A stretch of DNA of 64,000 bases from positions 310,001 through 374,000 of the forward strand of contig NZ_FRCM01000005.1 in assembly GCF_900142915.1 (NCBI RefSeq), written 5' to 3'. Below the pieces are notes generated by a model. It searched no databases. It was not told the origin of the DNA and was given only the letters and a program-made list of their open reading frames with translations. Each line of letters opens with the position of its first letter. Positions within the stretch are counted from its first letter, which is position 1. Of the stretch, positions 51,109 through 60,110 are shown one piece after another. This DNA is from Mucilaginibacter sp. OK098 (GTDB taxonomy: Bacteria > Bacteroidota > Bacteroidia > Sphingobacteriales > Sphingobacteriaceae). The position numbers and the translations under genes were made by a program.

Positions 51109-52770
51109 TAGCTATCAATGGGGTCGCTGAAAAAGATAAAGAATGACGTTGGTTTGTCTGGGATATAGCAGCTTTGTAAAAAACGAGGCAAGCTACATAA
51201 CCCGACAATCCATTGGTGCCTTCCGAGCCCGACTGCGAGTTTGGGACTGCCACTCTTTGAAAAAGATATTATAGGGAACCATCCTTAAGGGCTGGTTCAC
51301 CATGCTTTTAAGCTTAAACATCCATTAAGAGGGACAGAGCTTGCCAAGTTTTTATAAAAAAAAGAACGATGAGCAAAGCTATCAAAAACAAGAAGAAAAA
51401 AACATCTGGAAAAGATGCGGGTAAAAAGCTGGAACGTTTTGGGTTGATCCACCCCCCATTCAGCAGGGATTGATGTAGGGAGTATGCTGATGGTAGTATC
51501 CTATGCCGATCAGCAAGGTATTACCCACCTGCGGGAGTTCGACAGCTTCACCCAAAGCCTTTACCTTTTGGCAGAATTATTACAGGAGCATGGCGTTGAA
51601 AAGGTAGCAATGGAAGCCACGGGGCCTTATTGGCAGGCATTGTACGGTATACTGGAAAGCTATGGGATGGAAATGATATTGGTTAACCCCAGTCACTACA
51701 GGAATGTGGCCGGCCGGAAAACCGATATCAATGATGCGGGGTGGCTTCACCAGTTATTAGCTCATGGCCTGTTAAGAAACTCTCATATCGCTCCGGAACT
51801 AAACCGGGAGCTCAGGCATTATCTTCATGAAAGGGATATTTATAAAAAGCAAAAAAGCGATACCCTGAACCGGATTCAAAAAGCGCTTACGCTGATGAAC
51901 GTTAAAACGCAGCACCTTATAAGTGATATAGAGGGTGTAGCAGGAATGAAACTGCTGGATGCGATCTGTTCCGGCATACATGAACCAGATCAGTTATTGA
52001 AAGTTATTTACTCCAAACAGTTAAAAGCCAGTCCTGAAGACCTGCTTAGTTCATTAAAAGGGAATTACCAGGAGCAATATATCAATGTACTTTCTCTGAC
52101 ATTGAAGACCTATAACTTTTTTAGGGATCAGATGCAGGCATATGAAACATATATTGAAAGGACACTCGGGAAGATGCTGGCCTATGATCCCACTCCAATA
52201 GAAAAGAAAAAGAGCCTGGTGAGAAAGAACCAATACAGCATCAACCTGAAAGGTTATCTGCAGGCAATTTTTGGAACAGATCTTACAGAAGTAGAAGGCC
52301 TGGATGAGATAAACCTGCTGATGATCCTTGCAGTAACCGGAACAAATATGAAGAAATGGCCCTCCTCCGGGCACTTTATAAGCTGGCTTAACCTTTCACC
52401 CCGACCCAAAATATCAGGAGGGAAAGTCATTGGCTATGAAAAGCGGTTCACCAATAATCCTGCGACCCAAGCCTTTCGGATGGCCGCAAACAGCTTATGG
52501 CAAAGCAAGGGGCCAATGGGACAACAATACCGGAGACTGGCAGCAACCAAAGGAGCAGCGAAAGCGATAAAAGCAGTAGCCAGAAAGATTGCCGTTATCT
52601 TTTACAACCTTGTGCTCAAAAAAGAAGCCTATGATCCAGCCAGAATACAGCCGGATATAGAGAAACAAACAGCAAGAGAAGTTGCCCGGCTGCAAAAAAA
52701 GTTAGCCAAATTGGGATATATCACGCAAAAGGCAGCCTGATTATGAGCAACTTCCAAATACGTCATTATA
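51109..52770 (+). mobile_element. IS110-family insertion element
   Basis: An IS110 element with one transposase gene and a long non-coding left end (51109-51368). It sits inside a GTCATTGCGAG repeat: the repeat stops after gtcattgcgag (51108) and resumes at aggtacgaag (52771). IS110 elements have no conventional terminal inverted repeats, and none is evident. Exact ends are not certain, since the right side also reads gtcatta near 52762. The left non-coding end could encode the bridge RNA known from this family. Confidence 0.8.
51484..52740 (+). CDS. IS110-family transposase (5' part out of frame)
   Basis: A 418-residue frame with IS110 hallmarks: MEATGPYW and KTDINDA supply three of the four DEDD residues (E44, D81, D84), and the C-terminal Transposase_20 domain has SGGKVIGYEKRF with S311 and FRMAANSLW. 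The first catalytic Asp lies upstream in SAGIDVGSM, which this frame can read from codon 51460. But the ATG at 51369 reaches a stop at 51471 in another frame, because C6 at 51452-51457 has one C too many. With five C, the reading is ...RFGLIHPHSAGIDVGSM.... The protein is thus split, or the base call is wrong. Confidence 0.85.
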   Translation: MLMVVSYADQQGITHLREFDSFTQSLYLLAELLQEHGVEKVAMEATGPYWQALYGILESYGMEMILVNPSHYRNVAGRKTDINDAGWLHQLLAHGLLRNSHIAPELNRELRHYLHERDIYKKQKSDTLNRIQKALTLMNVKTQHLISDIEGVAGMKLLDAICSGIHEPDQLLKVIYSKQLKASPEDLLSSLKGNYQEQYINVLSLTLKTYNFFRDQMQAYETYIERTLGKMLAYDPTPIEKKKSLVRKNQYSINLKGYLQAIFGTDLTEVEGLDEINLLMILAVTGTNMKKWPSSGHFISWLNLSPRPKISGGKVIGYEKRFTNNPATQAFRMAANSLWQSKGPMGQQYRRLAATKGAAKAIKAVARKIAVIFYNLVLKKEAYDPARIQPDIEKQTAREVARLQKKLAKLGYITQKAA

Positions 52771-52875
52771 AGGTACGAAGCAATCGCATGCTATACAGAG
52801 CGAACAGAAAAGTGTAGATCTTGCGCTGGCGGTTGTGCACGGCGTGCGGTTGCCACGCTGCGCTCGCAATGACAT
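52762..52875. repeat. GTCATTGCGAG palindromic repeat, copy 4 (at the right IS110 junction)
   Basis: 114 bp long with the right end ctcgcaatgac and all interior blocks (acagagcgaacag, ggcggttgtgcacggcg). The left end reads gtcattataag instead of gtcattgcgag, probably because the IS110 end lies here. Confidence 0.85.
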
Positions 52876-52937
52876 GTTTTATATAGCTTTGAATCAAATG
52901 TTTAAAGCCAAATCCACCCTGTATTACTTCGTTACTA

Positions 52938-52948
52938 AGAATCATTCT
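52938..52948 (+). promoter_or_regulatory. Candidate metal-regulator site upstream of the TonB receptor
   Basis: AGAATcATTCT, a 5-bp inverted repeat with a 1-nt centre, lies 20 bp upstream of the -33 box. A second motif ttagtctaa (53015-53023) lies downstream of the promoter. Siderophore receptor genes are normally Fur- or DtxR-controlled, but neither motif matches a consensus I can verify. Confidence 0.3.
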
Positions 52949-52968
52949 AAATAAATCTCTAAAAAAGC

Positions 52969-52999
52969 TTTGTTTTTAAATTCGTCAGTTATACATTTG
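52969..52999 (+). promoter_or_regulatory. Promoter of the siderophore receptor operon
   Basis: TTTG (52969-52972), exactly 19 bp, then TACATTTG (52992-52999): a full match to the Bacteroidota -33/-7 consensus. The start codon lies 34 bp beyond. Confidence 0.65.
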
Positions 53000-53033
53000 C
53001 CACATTATTTATAATTAGTCTAAATAAAAACAA

Positions 53034-55469
53034 ATGAATAAACTTCACTTATCTTTAAAGCATTTACTCACCATTTCTCTCCTTCTTATTTTAACTTCTG
53101 TTGCATTTGGCCAGCAAAAGGGAATCATAACCGGCATTATCGTCACTCAAAAAAATGAGCCCGCCGAAAACGTTTCGATCAGCCTGAAAGGCACCAGTTA
53201 CGGGATAGTAACAGATGAAGAAGGAAAATATACTTTCAAGGTCGCTGCCGGAGAATACATATTGGTAGTATCGCATGTTGGCCTTAAAAATCAGGAAGTA
53301 CAGGTAACTGCTCAACCGGGCAAAACAACAACTATAGCTGCTATTACGGTTAATATTAATACCAATTCATTAGAGGAAGTAAGCATCAATGCTAACAGGA
53401 CTAATAAGTTCAACCGTAAAAAAAGCAATGATGTTGCTAAAATGCCCTTAGAGAACCTGGAGAATCCACAGGTTTACACATCGGTAAGTAAGGAGCTTTT
53501 ACGGGAGCAGGGAATTTTCTCTGCCGATGATGCCATTAAAAATTCGCCCGGGATTACCAAACTATGGTCGGCTACAGGCCGTGTAGGTGATGGTGGCGCT
53601 TACTTTTCATTAAGAGGCTTCCCGGTACAAACAACTATGAGAAATGGTATTTCCGGCAATGTTACAAACACCATTGATGCCGCCAATTTAGAAAAATTAG
53701 AAGTTATAAAAGGCCCTTCGGGTACGCTTTATGGTGGCAGCTTGATCTCCTATGGTGGTTTAATAAACCGGGTTACCAAAAAGCCTTTTGAAACACAAGG
53801 CGGAGAGATTACTTACTCTGCTGGCGGCTATAATATGAACCGGGTAAGCGTTGACTATAATACACCGCTTGATTCTTCAAAAAAAGCATTGTTCCGCATC
53901 AATTCTGCATATAACAACAGCAACACCTTCCAGGATAACGGTTTCAACAAAAGCTTTGTATTCGATCCAAGCTTTTCGTATAAAGCGAATGACCGCTTAA
54001 CTTTATCTTTTGATGCGGAAATAAGCCACGGGAGCGGCACTACGCCGGTTATGTATTTCTTTAATACAACAGTTGCCGCTTTGGGTGTTAACCGCGCCAA
54101 CCTGTTAAATTTAGATTACAGAAGAGCCTATCAAAGTAACGACCTGGTTCAGACATCGGATAATGCAAATTTTTTTGCGCAGGCCGACTACAAGATCTCC
54201 GAGAGCTGGAAATCACAAACAAACTTGAGTGCAACAAACAGCAGCGCGACTGGTTATGAGGCTTATTTTTACCTGATCCCCGGTAACAACGCTTTATCCC
54301 GCAATGTTTGGAGCGTTGATGGGAACAGCAATACCTTCCAGATTCAGCAAAACTTCATCGGCGATTTTAAGATCGGCGGTTTAAGAAACAGGTTAGTTGC
54401 AGGCCTCGACTTTTTGAGCCAGAGCGCAAATTCAAGATACCTGGATCCAAATTCAGGCTCTGATTCATTTGATGTGATCAATACTTTAGGCCCTATCCCC
54501 AAGTATAATAACTTTAACAAAGCCAAAGTCGATTCACTTTTTGCAAATGCACCGGTATCTGTAACCGCAAATCGTTACCATAACTATATATACAGCGCCT
54601 TTGCTTCTGACGTGCTGAACATAACCGATAACTTTTTGGCAATGGTAAGCTTAAGGGTTGATCACTTTACCACAAAGCCCATCAATAATGTGGTTACAGG
54701 TACTACTACACTTGGGTTCGATCAAACCACTGTATCACCTAAATTGGGATTGGTTTACCAACTGATAAAAGATAAGGTTTCAGTATTTGGCAATTATATG
54801 AACGGTTTCTCAAACCCGGGCTATAACCTGGCTTATGATGCAGCAACAAATTCAAACGTAAACAAGCTGTTTAAATCTGAACAGGCTAACCAGTTTGAAG
54901 GCGGCGTTAAGCTTGATCTTTTTGATGGCAAGCTAAGCACTACTGTTAGTTATTACGATATCAGCGTAAAAAACAAAATAAGGCCTGATGCCAATCATGC
55001 CAATGCAAGCATACAGGATGGCACTCAAAAAAGCAAAGGTATTGAGGCCGAAGTTATAGCTAACCCCTTTAGCGGTTTTAATATTATCGCCGGCTATTCG
55101 CACAATAACAGCCTGATGGAAAAATCATCAGCCTATGATAATGGTCGCAGACCGCAAACTGCCGGTCCGGTAAACTCAGCAAACTTTTGGGTAAGCTATG
55201 CTTTAACCCATGGCGAAGCTAAAGGACTTGGACTTGGCTTTGGAGGAAACTATGCAAGTGATAACCAGGTGATCAACAACTCTTATAACGGCGTGTTCAC
55301 CTTACCTGCTTATACTGTTTTAAATACGGGTGTATTTTTTAACCGCGAGAAATACCGCCTGGCAATTAATGTAAACAACTTAACCAACAGGGAATACTGG
55401 GTAGGGTGGACCACCGTTAATCCGCAAATGCTAAGGCAGGTAATCGGCACCATAGCTTACAAGTTTTAA
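53034..55469 (+). CDS. TonB-dependent siderophore receptor
   Basis: An 811-residue outer-membrane receptor. Signal peptide (1-26), a carboxypeptidase-regulatory-like domain (about 28-112: GIITGIIVTQKNEPAENVSISLKGT), a plug domain (about 140-260, IDAANLEKLEVIKGPSGTLYGG) and a C-terminal 22-strand barrel ending in YKF. The plug plus barrel pattern and the sequence NLTNREYWVG place it with FecA/FhuA-type siderophore receptors. It imports ferric siderophores. The PepSY gene lies only 2 bp downstream, so both form one operon. Confidence 0.93.
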   Translation: MNKLHLSLKHLLTISLLLILTSVAFGQQKGIITGIIVTQKNEPAENVSISLKGTSYGIVTDEEGKYTFKVAAGEYILVVSHVGLKNQEVQVTAQPGKTTTIAAITVNINTNSLEEVSINANRTNKFNRKKSNDVAKMPLENLENPQVYTSVSKELLREQGIFSADDAIKNSPGITKLWSATGRVGDGGAYFSLRGFPVQTTMRNGISGNVTNTIDAANLEKLEVIKGPSGTLYGGSLISYGGLINRVTKKPFETQGGEITYSAGGYNMNRVSVDYNTPLDSSKKALFRINSAYNNSNTFQDNGFNKSFVFDPSFSYKANDRLTLSFDAEISHGSGTTPVMYFFNTTVAALGVNRANLLNLDYRRAYQSNDLVQTSDNANFFAQADYKISESWKSQTNLSATNSSATGYEAYFYLIPGNNALSRNVWSVDGNSNTFQIQQNFIGDFKIGGLRNRLVAGLDFLSQSANSRYLDPNSGSDSFDVINTLGPIPKYNNFNKAKVDSLFANAPVSVTANRYHNYIYSAFASDVLNITDNFLAMVSLRVDHFTTKPINNVVTGTTTLGFDQTTVSPKLGLVYQLIKDKVSVFGNYMNGFSNPGYNLAYDAATNSNVNKLFKSEQANQFEGGVKLDLFDGKLSTTVSYYDISVKNKIRPDANHANASIQDGTQKSKGIEAEVIANPFSGFNIIAGYSHNNSLMEKSSAYDNGRRPQTAGPVNSANFWVSYALTHGEAKGLGLGFGGNYASDNQVINNSYNGVFTLPAYTVLNTGVFFNREKYRLAINVNNLTNREYWVGWTTVNPQMLRQVIGTIAYKF

Positions 55470-55471
55470 AG

Positions 55472-56632
55472 ATGTCGAAATTTAAAAAGGCAATACTTTT
55501 TATGCATCGCTGGCTCGGTTTTATAACCGGGCTGGTGGTGTTTATTGTAAGCATTACCGGCTGTATCTTCTGTTTCCAGGATGAGATCCAGGATTCTATC
55601 CACAATTACCGGAAGGTTGAGGTACAAAACAAGCCTTACCTGGCGCCATCTGTTTTAAAACAAACCGCATTAAAACAGCACCCGGGTGCTGGGGTAAATT
55701 ATATTTATTATTATGGTAAAGATCGCCCTGCGGCAGTAATAACCAATCACTCCACACAGGGTTTGCAATTTGTTTACATAAACCCGTATACAGGCATAAT
55801 TACGCACACCGAGGATCCGCAGCGCAACTTTTTTATTATTGTAGAGTATATTCACCTCTATCTTTTATTGCCGGCAAAAATTGGAGCATTAATAGTTGGC
55901 ATATCCGTTATCATTTTTGTTTTAATAATGATAACCGGTATAGTGCTCTGGTGGCCAAAACGCAAAAGCGACCGCAAACGCAGCTTTACCATAAAATGGA
56001 ACGGTCGCTGGCGCAGAGTAAATTACGACCTGCATAACGTACTTGGTTTTTATGCAACAAGTATTACCATTATACTGGCTATAACAGGTTTATCCATTGC
56101 TTTTGACTGGATGCGGGATGGGATTTATGCTACGGCCAATTTAGGTAAAAGCTATGCCGCTGAAAAGATAATTCCCAAATCCGATTCACTATTAAAATCG
56201 GCCATAATAAACAAGCCGGTAATTGACCAGGCATTTCTTGTGGCCCAAAACAAATCGCCGCAGGCACAAATGTTTTTGATTTATTACGATGATGCGGTAG
56301 CCGGTACAGTAGGGGTAACGGCCTATGCCAAAACACTGCATTATTATAACAGCGATAGCTACACTTTTGATAAGTATACCGGAAAGCTGCTACAATTTTT
56401 GCCCCAGACAAAAAAAAGCCCCGGCATGAAAATGAATGAGATGAATTACGATATCCATGTAGGGCAGATCCTGGGCCTTACCGGCAAGATCATCGCTTTT
56501 TTAACAAGCCTCATCTGTGCTACCTTACCCATAACAGGTTTTATCATCTGGTGGGGAAAACGCAAAAAATCAAAGAAGAGTAAACCAAGGCAAGTAATGC
56601 ACCGCAAGCTGGAAAAGCAGCTGGCGAGGTAA
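55472..56632 (+). CDS. PepSY-associated TM-helix protein (iron-regulated membrane protein type)
   Basis: A 386-residue inner-membrane protein with four membrane segments (about 14-34, 140-165, 188-210, 340-363) and PepSY-type periplasmic regions: FMHRWLGFITGLVVFIVSITGCIFCFQDEI and YDLHNVLGFYATSITIILAITGLSIAF are the two family blocks. Such proteins accompany siderophore receptors and are thought to reduce ferric siderophores at the inner membrane. The 2-bp spacing from the receptor gene supports this. Confidence 0.93.
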   Translation: MSKFKKAILFMHRWLGFITGLVVFIVSITGCIFCFQDEIQDSIHNYRKVEVQNKPYLAPSVLKQTALKQHPGAGVNYIYYYGKDRPAAVITNHSTQGLQFVYINPYTGIITHTEDPQRNFFIIVEYIHLYLLLPAKIGALIVGISVIIFVLIMITGIVLWWPKRKSDRKRSFTIKWNGRWRRVNYDLHNVLGFYATSITIILAITGLSIAFDWMRDGIYATANLGKSYAAEKIIPKSDSLLKSAIINKPVIDQAFLVAQNKSPQAQMFLIYYDDAVAGTVGVTAYAKTLHYYNSDSYTFDKYTGKLLQFLPQTKKSPGMKMNEMNYDIHVGQILGLTGKIIAFLTSLICATLPITGFIIWWGKRKKSKKSKPRQVMHRKLEKQLAR

Positions 56633-56640
56633 ATACTTTC

Positions 56641-56673
56641 AAACTTATGAAGTTTTGAAAACTTCGTAAGTTT
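56641..56673. terminator. AAACTTATGAAG hairpin (family copy 3)
   Basis: aaacttatgaagtttt (56641-56656) pairs with aaaacttcgtaagttt (56658-56673) with one mismatch. It lies 9 bp after the stop of the PepSY gene and between convergent genes. Confidence 0.7.
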
Positions 56674-56718
56674 TATCGACACTTTTCTACCTAATCTCGG
56701 ATCTCCAGCCTATAACCA

Positions 56719-58233
56719 CTATCTCTCTTTCATCGCTTTTTCAATAGCTTTTTGCGCCAATGGTTCCATCATCTTATAGCCTTCAAGGGTTGGATGCACA
56801 CCATCTTTTGCAAGGTTGGCCGGTAAGCCCTTTTCATTATCTACCATGGCTGAATAATAATCAAGGTATACAACATTATTTTTATCTGCATATGCCTTTA
56901 ACATTTGATTAAGGCTGATCACTTTTTCGGTAGGGATAATTGATTGCCGCCATGGGAATCTATTAGCAGGCAATATGGATGAGATCACCACTTTAATACG
57001 GTTTGCCTTTGCCAGCTCAGCCATGGAAACAATGTTGCCAAAAGTATCCTCCGGCTTAGTAGGGCCATTGTTTTGGGCAATATCATTTATACCGGCAAGT
57101 ATTACTACCACTTTAGGTTGCAAATTGATCACGTCCTCGCGAAAACGCACCAGCATTTGCCCGGTGGTTTGTCCGCTTATCCCACGGTTGATGTATGAAT
57201 TACTTTTAAAAAATGTAGAATCATTATTGATCCAGAAATCAGTAATGGAATCGCCCATATATATAACACGGTTTTCGCCATTGGCGGGAGGCGGGGTCTT
57301 GCCGTTCTGATCAGCATATCTCCCAATGCCGGGCCAATCCTGCGGTTGAGGTTTTGGAGCAACTTTTGGCTTTAGCAATCCCTGCAGATCCAGCCAGTCG
57401 CCAAAGCGGTCAATCCAGGTATCGGTAGGGATATTTTGTTTACGTAAACCAAAACCATGACCGCCCTTTTCATAAATATGCAGTTCGGCCACATGCTTTG
57501 ATGCCAGCCATTTTGAATAAAGGTCAGCGCTGTGCGAGGCCAGCCCCAGCTCATCATTAGTTGCGGCACAAATAAACATGGGTGGCGCATCCCCAGCAAT
57601 GCTGCCCTGTAATGCAGGTGGCATATAGGCATATATTGGCGCCACAAAATCAGGGCGATTATCAGCAGTATAGTTAAATGCACTTGAAGCCGCAACGGTG
57701 CCACCCGCCGAAAATCCGATTATTCCTACTTTATTGGTGGATACGCCATAATCAGCAGCGTGAGCCCTAACATATTTAATTGCTTCCTTACCGTCGGCAA
57801 CAGAAAAAGGAATAATTGCCTTAATTTTATCAACGAAGTCACTTTTCTTCATGTTTTCGGTCAGCTCTTGTCCGGGGTTATCAGTTAGGCTTTGTGCCAG
57901 CCTGTATTTCAAAATAAATGCGGCAACTCCTTTTTTATTGAGCCAGCGCGCCACCTCTACACCCTCGTCTTTCATTCCCAGGATATAAAAACCACCTCCG
58001 GGGCATACTATTACGGCTGTTCCCGTGGCTATTGCAGGGTCGGGCAAATAAGCAGTTAAAGTGGGGTGCGAAACATTGTAAACAATTGAATAAGGGGTGT
58101 TGACTTCCTTCTCATTATAGGCCCAGTTTTCAGACCCCGGAGCTGCTCCGTTATACAATTGAATTACTTTTTGCTGTGCCCCGGCACCAATTGCAAAGAG
58201 TATTATAAATGTTGTAAATAGTAGCTTATTCAT
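56719..58233 (-). CDS. Two-domain exported esterase: alpha/beta hydrolase plus SGNH/GDSL
   Basis: A 504-residue protein with signal peptide (1-19). The first half (about 20-290) is an alpha/beta hydrolase with CPGGGFY (oxyanion) and G173-F-S175-A-G177; acid and His are at about D227 (ATNDELG) and H259 (GGHGFG). A Pro-rich linker (289-320) leads to an SGNH hydrolase with G327-D-S329, G351 (block II), G381-I-N383-D and DGVHP near 477-481. Fusions of this kind act on acetylated plant polysaccharides. Both sites look intact. Confidence 0.9.
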   Translation of the reverse strand: MNKLLFTTFIILFAIGAGAQQKVIQLYNGAAPGSENWAYNEKEVNTPYSIVYNVSHPTLTAYLPDPAIATGTAVIVCPGGGFYILGMKDEGVEVARWLNKKGVAAFILKYRLAQSLTDNPGQELTENMKKSDFVDKIKAIIPFSVADGKEAIKYVRAHAADYGVSTNKVGIIGFSAGGTVAASSAFNYTADNRPDFVAPIYAYMPPALQGSIAGDAPPMFICAATNDELGLASHSADLYSKWLASKHVAELHIYEKGGHGFGLRKQNIPTDTWIDRFGDWLDLQGLLKPKVAPKPQPQDWPGIGRYADQNGKTPPPANGENRVIYMGDSITDFWINNDSTFFKSNSYINRGISGQTTGQMLVRFREDVINLQPKVVVILAGINDIAQNNGPTKPEDTFGNIVSMAELAKANRIKVVISSILPANRFPWRQSIIPTEKVISLNQMLKAYADKNNVVYLDYYSAMVDNEKGLPANLAKDGVHPTLEGYKMMEPLAQKAIEKAMKER

Positions 58234-58406
58234 AGTTGGTTATTTTAATTAAATGTAAAGTTTATCTGCTAAAAAAGAAATTTTTAGGGTTTGCGATATA
58301 AAAACCGGAAATTGTAAATAATAAATAAAAAAAAATTAAACCATTTAATCTTAACGTGGTCAAACTTTTTTACTGTACTGCAAAAAGTATAACAAAATAC
58401 ATAGAT

Positions 58407-58892
58407 ATGACCCCAACCTATGCAAAATGTTCTCCTGTTATGCTATATAACCATGTGATTCTTTTATTCATGTTTCCCGTTTTTTTGCAAGCATGCACAA
58501 GCAATAAAAAGATCTATAATAGTGACTGTGATGTTAATATCACCTTTAAAAAGATAGGGTTTACCCAACTGATAGACAGCATTGAAGATTATGATGAGCA
58601 ATATGTTGAGGTATCGGGCACTTATAAGGAAGCAAAGGAACAATCGGCTTTGTATAATGACAGTCTATTTGTTGATCATTCAAACAAGCATGCTTTGTGG
58701 ATAAATTTTAGCCAGGATTGTCCATTATATTTAAAAGGCACACGTACCGGTTTATTTGAGGCTAGTGACGGCGGATTTACCCCTATGAATAATAAAAAGA
58801 TAACTATCCGGGGTAAGATCAATCTGCATAATACCGGTCATCTCGGCCTTTACAAAGGAGCTATCGACAGGGTTAGCTCTGTTGAATTGTAA
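58407..58892 (+). CDS. Lipoprotein of unknown function
   Basis: About 162 residues from ATG 58407 (ATG 58440 is an alternative; the longer frame opens with a GTG at 58356). MLYNHVILLFMFPVFLQAC is a lipoprotein signal ending at a cysteine after LQA. The mature part is small and beta-rich (GFTQLIDSIEDYDEQYVEVSGTY, KITIRGKINLHNTGHLG), like an OB-type domain. No motif suggests a function. Its end faces the MBL gene 3 bp away. Confidence 0.8.
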   Translation: MTPTYAKCSPVMLYNHVILLFMFPVFLQACTSNKKIYNSDCDVNITFKKIGFTQLIDSIEDYDEQYVEVSGTYKEAKEQSALYNDSLFVDHSNKHALWINFSQDCPLYLKGTRTGLFEASDGGFTPMNNKKITIRGKINLHNTGHLGLYKGAIDRVSSVEL

Positions 58893-58895
58893 TAG

Positions 58896-59657
58896 TTAAA
58901 TCTCCAGCTGTAAACCATCATAAGCAAGCTCAATTCCTCGTGGCAGCTCTTTGGCTATGTCATGGTGTTTGCCAAGGCGATGGCTGATATGTGTTAAATA
59001 AGTTTTTTCAGCACCTATTTCTTTAGCAAACGCCACGGCTTCATCCAATGTGAAATGTGAAATATGGTTTTCCTTTTGCAAGGCGTTGATCACTAATATT
59101 TTACTGCCTCTTATTTTTTCCTTCTCCTCATCCGATACTGTTTTTGCATCGGTAATGTAGGTGAAATCATTTACCCTGAAACCCTGCACCGGCAATTTAT
59201 AGTGCAAAACCTCAACAGGGGTAAAGGTTATGTGCCCAATATCGAATGGCTCAGCACCAATGATGTGCAGGTTTAGCTGGGGGATGCCGGGATATTTAAA
59301 TTCCTCAAAAATATAATAGAACTCGCGTTTAAGCGCTGCTTGCACCCGCAAGTCGGCATAAACATCAACAGGGCCTTTTTGCCGGTAGTTAAACGCACGG
59401 ATATCATCAAGCCCGGCAATGTGATCTTTATGTTCATGGGTGAAAACAATGGCATCAAGGCGCTGCACATTAGCCCTCAGCATCTGTTGCCGAAAATCGG
59501 GACCCGAATCAACAACAATAACTTTACCTTTATCTTCAATTAGAATAGAAGTGCGTAAACGGGCATCCCGCGCATCAGCCGATGTGCAAACTTCACAGTT
59601 GCAGGCAATAACAGGTACGCCCTGCGAGGTCCCGGTTCCTAAAAAAGTTATTGTCAC
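58896..59657 (-). CDS. PhnP-like MBL-fold metallo-hydrolase
   Basis: A 253-residue metallo-beta-lactamase-fold phosphodiesterase. The active-site motif is H74-x-H76-x-D78-H79 (THEHKDH), with a final His in LTHISHRLGKH. The cysteines C19, C21 and C24 near the N-terminus (CNCEVC) match the structural zinc site of PhnP. PhnP-like enzymes cut cyclic phosphates. A gene for a 93-residue protein upstream overlaps it by 4 bp. Confidence 0.92.
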   Translation of the reverse strand: MTITFLGTGTSQGVPVIACNCEVCTSADARDARLRTSILIEDKGKVIVVDSGPDFRQQMLRANVQRLDAIVFTHEHKDHIAGLDDIRAFNYRQKGPVDVYADLRVQAALKREFYYIFEEFKYPGIPQLNLHIIGAEPFDIGHITFTPVEVLHYKLPVQGFRVNDFTYITDAKTVSDEEKEKIRGSKILVINALQKENHISHFTLDEAVAFAKEIGAEKTYLTHISHRLGKHHDIAKELPRGIELAYDGLQLEI

Positions 59658-59935
59658 AGTTCCAGTTTCATTTGTTTAAGCTGCTGATGAAAAGCAATTT
59701 GTTTTTCATCCAGCAAATTATAATCCATTTCCAGATCCCGGGCCAGCTCGCTGATAGCAAGTATTTTACTTTCCAGGCCCGAAAATTTATTTACTACTAT
59801 TATTTTGCTGTTTTGCAGCAAGCAGGCTCCTGTTTTGAAATTACCTTTCTCATACCGCACCCTATAGCCGGCAGTTCTAAGCAACAATTCCAGTTTTTCG
59901 AGCGTATGATTGGTTACAGTAAGCATCAGTTTCAA
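59654..59935 (-). CDS. Small helical hypothetical protein coupled to the MBL gene
   Basis: A 93-residue protein beginning MKLMLTVTNHTLEKLELLLRTAGYRVRYEKGNFKTGACLLQNSKIIVV, which looks like a short alpha/beta domain followed by a helix. I recall similar proteins of unknown function next to MBL-fold hydrolase genes in Bacteroidota. It overlaps the MBL gene by 4 bp (ATGA), so the two are translationally coupled. Confidence 0.8.
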   Translation of the reverse strand: MKLMLTVTNHTLEKLELLLRTAGYRVRYEKGNFKTGACLLQNSKIIVVNKFSGLESKILAISELARDLEMDYNLLDEKQIAFHQQLKQMKLEL

Positions 59936-60110
59936 AAATAGGAAGAATAGATGTGAGAAATGGGATTTGAGATAAGAGATTTTTAATTAATTACAAAAAG
60001 GCACACATTATACTTTATAAATTTTTTTAAGAACTATCTCTCTTGATATTAATAATTATCTATATTGTACATTATTTCTCCTCATTAACCTTAAACGATT
60101 TTATTAAATT

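Noticed and set aside
51452..51457. Programmed frameshift in the IS110 transposase
   Set aside because: The C6 run is not a usual IS frameshift signal, a +1 shift would be needed and IS110 transposases are normally one frame; a mutation or base-call error is simpler. Kept as a finding only because it affects an essential residue.
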